From assembly GCF_036013525.1 (NCBI RefSeq), contig NZ_CP107853.1, forward strand, positions 9,362,001 through 9,426,000: DNA of 64,000 nucleotides, given 5' to 3'. Origin of the DNA: Nonomuraea sp. NBC_00507 (GTDB lineage: Bacteria; Actinomycetota; Actinomycetes; Streptosporangiales; Streptosporangiaceae). The notes below the pieces were generated by a model. That model ran no database searches. It worked only from the letters and a program-made list of their open reading frames with translations, and was not told the origin of the DNA. The position numbers and the translations under genes were made by a program. Below, in pieces: positions 59,101 to 64,000 of the stretch; the first letter of the stretch is position 1, and each line of letters starts with the position of its first letter.

Positions 59101-61764
59101 GGGTTCATCCACGCCTCGGTCATGGAGTGGCTGATCGCCCGGCACATCGCCGTGGACGACGTCACGCTGCTGTCCCGAAGGCCGCTGTCGGCGCTCACGG
59201 TGGAGTTCCTGTGCGACCTGGCCGACGTGCGGGTGCTGCGCGCGTGGGTGGCGGATCCGCCAGGCGACGACGTGTCCCGGGCGAACGCCGTCAAGATCGC
59301 GGCCAGGTTGCGCACGCCCGCCCGCGCCGACCTGCGCGGCGCGAGCCTCAAAGGCGAGGACCTGTCGGCCAGGGACCTGCGGGAGGTCGACCTGACCGGC
59401 GCGGACCTGTCGGAGGCGACGCTGGCGGGCACGAACCTGTCCAGGGCCGTCCTGCGTGACGCCAAGCTGGTGGGGGCCCGGCTGGACGGCGCCGTGCTGA
59501 CCGGGGCCGACCTGACCGGCGCCGACCTGACGGGGGCGCGGCTGGCGCAGGTGGACCTGAGCGACGCCGCCGTCGAGGGCGCCCGCTGGCACCGCACCTC
59601 GCTGATCAACGTGACCGGGACGCTGCCGCACCTGCCCGGCGCGGCGGTGGTGCCGGGGCAGCCGGTGGAGGTGGAGTTCGCGCCGGCCGCGATCGGCGTC
59701 CCGTACGGCTATCACTTCCAGACCACCCGCCTGCCCGAGCCTATCGCCTACAGTCCCGACGGCGACATGATCGCGATCGGCAACGAGGACGGCAGCGTGC
59801 TGCTGTGCGCCGGCGGCGCACCCGTACGCACGCTGCAGGGGCATCGTGGCCGCGTGTATGCGGTCACGTTCGCGGGCGAGCTGCTGGCCACGGGCGCCGG
59901 CGATGGCCTGGTGCTGGTGCGTGACGCCGTCACCGGCGAGCTGCGGCACACGCTGACCGGCCACGCCGACGGCGTCTGGCCGGTGCGCCTGAGCCCGGCG
60001 GGCGACCTGGTGGCGGCCGGCGGCGGGGACGGCGTCGTCCGGGTGTGGGAGACCGCCACCGGGCGGCTGGTCCACGAGCTGGACGGTCACGAGGCGCCGA
60101 TCTACGCGGCGGCGTTCGTCCACGGGGCGCTGGTGACGGGCGACACCGCGGCCGTGGTGCGGGTCTGGGACCTGGCCTCCGGGCGGATGACGCGCACGCT
60201 CGACGGCCACCGTGGCAAGGTCTACCGCGTGGTGGCAGGACCCGGCGGGCGGCTGCTGGTCACCGGCGACGAGGCGGGCGCGCTCAGGGTGTGGGACACC
60301 GCCACGTGGGAGCTGCTGCACACGCTGACCGGTCACCAGGGCAGCATCTACAGCGTGGCGTTCTCGCCCGACGGTTCCCTGCTGGCCTCCGGCGACACGG
60401 CCTGCAGCGTGCGCCTGTGGGACCCGGTGAGCGGCGTGGCGCGCGGGGTGCTCACCACGCATCCGGCGTTCGTCTACCACGTGGCGTTCAGCCCCGACGG
60501 CCGCACCGTGGCGAGCGGCGACTCCAGCGGCGTCATCAGGTTGCAGCCGGTGGACGGCGGGCAGCGGGTGGAGTTGTCCGGCCACCGGAGTTCGGTCTGG
60601 CCGTTCGCCTACCGTCCCGACGGGCGCCAGCTGGTCACGAGCAGCAACGACGGCACGGTGCGGCTGTGGGACCCCGACACGGGCAAGTGCCAGCGGGTGC
60701 TGCGCGGGCACGGGCGGCGGATCTCGTCGGTGCGCTTCAGCGCTGACGGCTCGATGCTGGCGACCAGCGGCAACGACGGCGTCGTGCGGGTATGGGAGCC
60801 GCGTACGGGGCGGCGGCTGCGGGAGTTCACCGGCACCTCCGACCGGCTGATCTCCGCGGTGTTCTCCCCCTCCGAGCCGGTGCTGGCCACCTCCAGCAAC
60901 GACGGCGGCGTGCACCTGTGGAACGCCACCACCGGCGACTACGCGCGCGAGCTCAACGCCGAGACCGATCACGTCTGGGCCGAGGCGTTCAGCCCCGACG
61001 GCGACATGCTGGCCACGGCCAACGACGACGACAGCGTCAAGATCTGGAACCGGCCGACCGGGCGGCTGGCGGTCAACCTGATGGACCACCGCGGGCGAGT
61101 GCGCTCGATCGCGTTCAGCCCCGACGGCGCGTACGTGGCCACCGGCTGCGACGACAAGCTCGTCCGCATCTGGCACGTGGCCTCCGGCGGCCGGGTGGCT
61201 ACCCTCGAGGGGCACACCGACCGGGTGTACGCGGTGGCGTTCTCCCCCACCGGGCGTCATCTGGCCAGCGCCGGCAACGACGGCAGGGCCATGGTGTGGG
61301 AGCTGCGGCCGGCCCAGCCGTGGCAGCCGCGGCTGGTGCACACGCTGGACGGGCACGACGGGCGGCTGTGGAGCGTGGCGTTCGACGCCACCGGCGACCG
61401 CTTGGCCACCGGCGGCGACGATCTGATGGTGCGGGTGTGGGACACCGCCAGCGGACGGCGGCTGCACGAGCTGGCCGGGCACGCCCGGCGGGTGTGGTCG
61501 GTCGCCTTCAGCCCCGCCTCCGATCTGCTGGCCAGCGCGGGCGACGACGGCGTGGTGATCCTCTGGGCGGGGGGCGAGCGGCAGGCGACGCTGCTCGGGC
61601 TGCCCGAGGGGTGGGCGGCGCTGGCGCCCGACGGCCGCTACAAGATCCATGGGGCGCCGGCCGGGCAGTTCTGGCACGTCATCGGGATGTCGCGGTTCGA
61701 GCTGGGCGAGCTGGACCCCTACCTGACGACGGTGCGGCAGGTCGCGCTCGACTCACCCTTCTGA
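56194..61764 (+). CDS. TIR / degenerate metallophosphoesterase / NACHT / pentapeptide / WD40 receptor-like protein
   Basis: A 1,856-residue protein with an NLR-like layout. TIR domain (about 8-135) with the NADase Glu at the expected place (SRYGRMEW, E80). A metallophosphoesterase-like domain (about 197-445) has lost most metal ligands: LHIGGPRFG replaces LHxSDxHFG, GPRD replaces GNHD and LHGGS replaces HGH; only GDL (D250) remains. An alpha/beta linker domain (about 490-650) precedes a NACHT ATPase with Walker A GDFGHGKT (666-673) and Walker B LLFDGFDEL (738-746). A helical region, pentapeptide repeats (about 1045-1130, ADLRGASLKGEDLS) and 14 WD40 repeats (about 1180-1790) follow. TIR-NACHT proteins in bacteria act in antiphage defence or signalling; that role here is inference. 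GATACT before the ATG suggests a leaderless transcript. Confidence 0.92.
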   Translation: MARDGRPTEIFVSYSPADTAWATWIAWELEAAGYKTMIQAWDFVPGTNFIDFMDRGVTEAQLVVAVLSRNYLTSRYGRMEWQAALRADPDNPSNKLVTIRLEDVQLEGLLSTITWVDLLGVTDPGQARALLLGRVREALAGRAKPEAAPAFPDGSGLPVAAPTLPPPGAERARARRAPVTAPKFPPAASSDSGRESISVLHIGGPRFGRALPDPGDPFTPEDMQARIWADLTGMYDRGMPRPDLMIVSGDLTESGSLGQFGQATRFVTDLRLLIGLEPHRLVLLPGPRDVTKAAASAYFMTCEADDVSPQPPYWPKWRHFAGLFGEVYQGLDDRVFDGGQPWTLFEVPDLKVVVAGLNSTMAMSHLERDAYALLGEAQAAWFAERLRPYEESSWLRLGGLGHPPGALRDAPTFERLLAHRLNLLLHGGSREAADGRIAAPRAGRHQVVEITPDGLRTWRPDEREPELVPYKWRAARATFTGEAPPAPPSGPKPDEREPSPVELLLDRITEVCEARHERAKIRRFAAHLVVTHPEDGFVRQTMIGAQAGEVTAEAADAFVRQAHATGLAAELVYQGPPAPRAVRDDLMRKGVRLRSFTEFQGLLDLTGYVTEQTARLTTDRRYPPDLYVPQRYRELDRPGSQVRHELTDELMRLLATDHGRFLLLLGDFGHGKTFALRELARRIPAELPHLTPILIELRALDKAHSVDALVAAHLAGHGEEFIDLKAFRYLLRQGRIVLLFDGFDELVTRLTYDRAADHLATLLSAAEDKAKIVVASRTQHFKSNSQVLTSLGEMVGVLPQRRVLSVEDFTPDQIRSYLDNRFEDGAEARARMSLMGEIKDLLALAQNPRMLSFIADLDADRLRTVAGARHTLSPALLYEEILGSWLAFEERRARLPGSATALSVEELRRAVTALALRLWETGESLLGVDELTEIGETLADLAGGQLSAAHAAHAMGSGSLLVRTEEGMFGFIHASVMEWLIARHIAVDDVTLLSRRPLSALTVEFLCDLADVRVLRAWVADPPGDDVSRANAVKIAARLRTPARADLRGASLKGEDLSARDLREVDLTGADLSEATLAGTNLSRAVLRDAKLVGARLDGAVLTGADLTGADLTGARLAQVDLSDAAVEGARWHRTSLINVTGTLPHLPGAAVVPGQPVEVEFAPAAIGVPYGYHFQTTRLPEPIAYSPDGDMIAIGNEDGSVLLCAGGAPVRTLQGHRGRVYAVTFAGELLATGAGDGLVLVRDAVTGELRHTLTGHADGVWPVRLSPAGDLVAAGGGDGVVRVWETATGRLVHELDGHEAPIYAAAFVHGALVTGDTAAVVRVWDLASGRMTRTLDGHRGKVYRVVAGPGGRLLVTGDEAGALRVWDTATWELLHTLTGHQGSIYSVAFSPDGSLLASGDTACSVRLWDPVSGVARGVLTTHPAFVYHVAFSPDGRTVASGDSSGVIRLQPVDGGQRVELSGHRSSVWPFAYRPDGRQLVTSSNDGTVRLWDPDTGKCQRVLRGHGRRISSVRFSADGSMLATSGNDGVVRVWEPRTGRRLREFTGTSDRLISAVFSPSEPVLATSSNDGGVHLWNATTGDYARELNAETDHVWAEAFSPDGDMLATANDDDSVKIWNRPTGRLAVNLMDHRGRVRSIAFSPDGAYVATGCDDKLVRIWHVASGGRVATLEGHTDRVYAVAFSPTGRHLASAGNDGRAMVWELRPAQPWQPRLVHTLDGHDGRLWSVAFDATGDRLATGGDDLMVRVWDTASGRRLHELAGHARRVWSVAFSPASDLLASAGDDGVVILWAGGERQATLLGLPEGWAALAPDGRYKIHGAPAGQFWHVIGMSRFELGELDPYLTTVRQVALDSPF

Positions 61765-61835
61765 CGTGCCGGCCGAATGGCGCACGAGGCCCCCGGCGCG
61801 GGAGGTGTGGAAAGATCCATGTACATAAGGTGTCG

Positions 61836-62558
61836 GTGCCGTCGAGCATCGCGAAGGGGATCACGTATGCCTACCTGCCGGAAGCCGCGCTCGTGACCGG
61901 CGAGCGGGACTCCGACCCCGGCTCAGTGGCCGTCGCCGAGCCGGGCTCAGAGGCCTGGCCGGTCGTGGCCGGCGAGCGGGATTCAGCGGGCCGGAGGCGG
62001 GCCGTCAAGATCGCGGTCGTGCTGGTCGGCGTGGTCAACCTGGTCGTGGCGAGCATCCTGATCGGGATTCCCGGGTTCAGGACGACGCTGGACCGCGTTC
62101 CCACCCCGGCCGGTGATCGCGGCACGCCTCCCGCGGCGGCCCTGAGCCGCAGTCCCGCCGCCACCCCGGCCCCGACCTCCGGCCCTCCCGACGCGAGCAC
62201 CCGGATCTCCAGCACCCCGGCCCTCGCCGCCCCGGACTCCACCCCAGCCGCCACCCCGGACTCGGCCGGTGCCACGCCCTCCGGCATCCCGGACGCGCCC
62301 GGCGCCGTCCAGCCGCAGGGCGCCCGTGCGACGCGGACCCGGGAACCACGGCCGCGCTCGATCCGCCCGCGAGCGGTCCGCCCCAAGAAGCCGGTCGTGA
62401 TCCGGCACACGGACGAGGTGGTCGCGAGCAGCTCCAGGACCCCCTCGGCCACCCCGGCCACCGACCCGCCAATCTCCCCTTCCGCCCCGGCCGCTCAGCG
62501 CCGCACGGGACAACTGCCCGGCCAGGCAATGCTGGACGATGGGACCGCATCCGGCTGA
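61836..62558 (+). CDS. single-pass membrane protein with Pro/Ala/Thr-rich extracellular tail
   Basis: A protein of about 240 residues. A 45-residue N terminus precedes one transmembrane helix (AVKIAVVLVGVVNLVVASILIG), after which about 170 residues are rich in Pro, Ala, Ser and Thr with an Arg cluster (TRTREPRPRSIRPRAVRPKKP), as in cell-wall-spanning stalks. No enzymatic domain. The GTG at 61836 is chosen because AAGG lies five bases upstream; GTG 61830 is possible. It is 71 bases downstream of the TIR-NACHT gene on the same strand and might be co-expressed with it. It is convergent with the ATPase gene at 62567. Confidence 0.55.
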   Translation: MPSSIAKGITYAYLPEAALVTGERDSDPGSVAVAEPGSEAWPVVAGERDSAGRRRAVKIAVVLVGVVNLVVASILIGIPGFRTTLDRVPTPAGDRGTPPAAALSRSPAATPAPTSGPPDASTRISSTPALAAPDSTPAATPDSAGATPSGIPDAPGAVQPQGARATRTREPRPRSIRPRAVRPKKPVVIRHTDEVVASSSRTPSATPATDPPISPSAPAAQRRTGQLPGQAMLDDGTASG

Positions 62559-62566
62559 GGCGTGCT

Positions 62567-63118
62567 TCAGAGGCCGGCGAGCTGGGAGATCCCGGTACGG
62601 ATCGCGGTCACCCGGTCGGGTAGCGGCCCGGCGGGGACGTCGATGAGGCGGTAGCCGAATGCGCGGTAGGTCTGCTCATGGAGGCGTTCGAACGTCAGGG
62701 AGTCTTCGAAACTGATCCGGCGGGCCTCGGTCGGCTCGCAGAAGCCGAGATTGCGGACGAAGAACACATTCCGGTCGTAGATCTGCTCTCGCGTGATCCT
62801 CTCGATCTCCGTGGACAGGGCCGAGGAGATCGAGTGCCCGACAAAGGTGCTGAGAGCGTGCGTGCAGATGGGCGAGCGGTCGAAGAACTGCACGCACGAT
62901 TCGGAGGTGATCGGCTGCATCTGCCGCCGTCGTTGCAGGGCCACGATCGTGTCGATGAAGGACGGCCGGATCCACGGCTCGGCGACACCGCGCGCCTGCT
63001 CGTCCGCGATGACCGCCGTGGCCGCCTCCTCGACCGTCGCGTATCCGAGTGCCGCCAGACACCGCAGGATCGTGGTCTTGCCGGCACCTGGGGTGCCGGT
63101 GAGGATGTAGCGCTTCAT
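62567..63118 (-). CDS. P-loop AAA ATPase/kinase
   Basis: A 183-residue P-loop protein of the AAA_28 type. Walker A GTPGAGKTT is at the N terminus, a catalytic-looking EEAATAVIADEQARG follows, and VQFFDRSPICTHAL has the D-R-S pattern of kinase-type P-loop enzymes (nucleoside or small-molecule kinases). The late FERLHEQTYRAFGYRLIDVP segment is typical of these proteins. Substrate unknown. ATG 63118. The 265-base gap to coaE holds a 48-bp direct duplication. Confidence 0.85.
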   Translation of the reverse strand: MKRYILTGTPGAGKTTILRCLAALGYATVEEAATAVIADEQARGVAEPWIRPSFIDTIVALQRRRQMQPITSESCVQFFDRSPICTHALSTFVGHSISSALSTEIERITREQIYDRNVFFVRNLGFCEPTEARRISFEDSLTFERLHEQTYRAFGYRLIDVPAGPLPDRVTAIRTGISQLAGL

Positions 63119-63290
63119 CGTCGTCTGATCGCCTTTCTGATCACACCGGAACGATCTTGCTCATGAGCGCATGCGGACGCGGCAGGGAAGATCACCTGGG
63201 ACTCGTCGGTGGGATTCCACGAGCGTCCGGGCGCCGGAGCCCGGTCGGCACGGGTCGGGGCACGGTCGGGGCACGGTCGGCACGCGGTCG

Positions 63291-63386
63291 GCACGCGGTC
63301 GGGCGCGCAAAAAGGGGATCGCAGACGGTACGCGGTCGGCACGCGGTCGGGCGCGCAAAAAGGGGATCGCAGACGGTACGCGGTCA
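63291..63386. repeat. 48-bp direct duplication next to coaE
   Basis: Two tandem copies, 63291-63338 and 63339-63386, of a 48-bp unit containing GCGCGCAAAAAGGGGATCGC. The second copy differs only at its last bases. Shorter GCACGGTCGG-type units precede them from about 63247, indicating local slippage. The second copy reaches the coaE stop codon. Confidence 0.85.
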
Positions 63387-63986
63387 GCCGCGGGCGGCGC
63401 GTCGGCGCAGGTCCTCCCACACCTCACTCACTCGCATGTCCAGCTCATCCAGCGAGCCCTCGTTCGGGACCACGATATCCGCGACGGCCAGCCGCTCCTC
63501 CCGGCTCGCCTGCGCCGCGATGCGGGCCTTGGCGTCGGACTCCGCCATCCCCCGGTGCTCGGCCAGCCGCCTGATCCGCACGCGGTCGGCCGCGTCCACC
63601 ACGATGACCACGTCGTACATCGGGGCCAGCTTGTTCTCGGCCAGCAGCGGCACGTCGTACACGACGATCGCGTCATCGGCCGCCGCACCCTGCAGCTGCG
63701 CCACCCGCTCCCCCACCAGCGGATGCACGATCGCGTTGAGCGCCGCCAGCCGCTCGGAGTCGGCGAAGACGATCGACCCCAGCTTCTCCCGGTTGAGCGA
63801 GCCGTCGGGACGGAGCACCTCTTCCCCGAACGCGGCCACCACCCGCGCCAGGCCGACCGTGCCGGGCTCGACCACCTCGCGCGCGATCTTGTCGGCGTCG
63901 ATCACGAGGGCGCCCCTGGCCGCGAGCCGCTTGGACACCTCGCTCTTACCGGAGCCGATGCCGCCGGTGAGCCCAATCTTCAACAC
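63384..63986 (-). CDS. coaE: dephospho-CoA kinase
   Basis: The last enzyme of coenzyme A synthesis, phosphorylating the 3'-OH of dephospho-CoA. The 200-residue protein begins with the P loop [19 protein letters not shown], followed by [25 protein letters not shown], and [22 protein letters not shown], all typical. GTG 63986 is the start (TTG is the next codon). It is complete within the window. Usually uvrB is nearby downstream; here 16 kb of accessory genes lie between. Confidence 0.95.
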   Translation of the reverse strand: MLKIGLTGGIGSGKSEVSKRLAARGALVIDADKIAREVVEPGTVGLARVVAAFGEEVLRPDGSLNREKLGSIVFADSERLAALNAIVHPLVGERVAQLQGAAADDAIVVYDVPLLAENKLAPMYDVVIVVDAADRVRIRRLAEHRGMAESDAKARIAAQASREERLAVADIVVPNEGSLDELDMRVSEVWEDLRRRAARG

Positions 63987-64000
63987 CGGGAAAGCTTATC

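Noticed and set aside
56032..61677. An antisense open frame of about 1,880 codons opposite the TIR-NACHT gene
   Set aside because: It is a shadow of high-GC coding sequence: the composition is Arg/Gly/His-rich without domains, while the sense frame has clear TIR, NACHT and WD40 motifs.
63291..63386. Attachment-site repeats of a genomic island
   Set aside because: The two copies are in tandem, not at the ends of an island, and no matching copy was found near uvrB.

Overview
The window is high-GC DNA from an actinomycete. The best clues are the gene order coaE/uvrB and pyrG-NUDIX-xerD-parA-scpA-scpB-rluB-aroH-tyrA//cmk-der, the frequent GTG starts, the many 4-base ATGA/GTGA gene overlaps, and a Spo0M homologue. 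Accessory content (many regulators, carotenoid oxygenase, GH89, TIR-NACHT-WD40) suggests a large-genome filamentous genus, perhaps Streptosporangiaceae such as Nonomuraea. That placement is inference. No rRNA, tRNA, CRISPR array, insertion sequence or prophage was recognised.

Layout. 1-4.2 kb: a small membrane protein, a MarR regulator, an LppX-like lipoprotein coupled to an MFS exporter, and a membrane-anchored PP2C phosphatase. 4.3-5.8 kb: an archaeal-type aspartyl-tRNA synthetase preceded by its own promoter and a clear T-box leader with an Asp (GAC) specifier. 5.8-22.7 kb, mostly leftward: the housekeeping block der, cmk, tyrA, aroH, rluB, scpB, scpA, parA, xerD, a NUDIX hydrolase and pyrG. 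It is split between cmk and tyrA by about 4.6 kb of accessory genes: carotenoid oxygenase with its TetR regulator, a glycosyltransferase, a DUF2795 protein and an NDH-2-like oxidoreductase. RluB and ScpB both carry very long low-complexity N-terminal extensions.

22.8-33.3 kb: an acyltransferase and a nitronate monooxygenase, then an amino-sugar locus. Leftward are a GH89 alpha-N-acetylglucosaminidase without a signal peptide, a MurQ-type etherase and a BadF-family sugar kinase. Rightward are a ROK regulator and a binding-protein ABC importer without its own ATPase. This fits uptake of an alpha-GlcNAc glycoside followed by cytoplasmic hydrolysis and phosphorylation. 33.3-37.4 kb: a GntR/UTRA regulator, a dimethylglycine-dehydrogenase-like FAD enzyme and a choline-kinase-like phosphotransferase; the last two diverge from a GGTCTAGACC palindrome. 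37.4-44.8 kb: assorted genes, namely a DUF4126 protein, hydrolase, SDR, Uma2 nuclease-fold protein, zinc-ribbon protein carrying a dispersed repeat, RIO kinase, a frameshifted PH-like gene, and a PadR/hydrolase pair.

44.9-64.0 kb: uvrB and coaE, usually near neighbours in actinobacteria, are separated here by about 16 kb of accessory genes. These comprise an XRE regulator with a two-SPFH plus Spo0M operon, a membrane protein-cupin-IMPase trio, an ArsB/NhaD-type transporter, and a 1,856-residue TIR / degenerate metallophosphoesterase / NACHT / pentapeptide / 14x WD40 protein that looks like a bacterial NLR-type immune or signalling receptor. The T-box-controlled second AspRS and this receptor island are the most noteworthy parts of the window.
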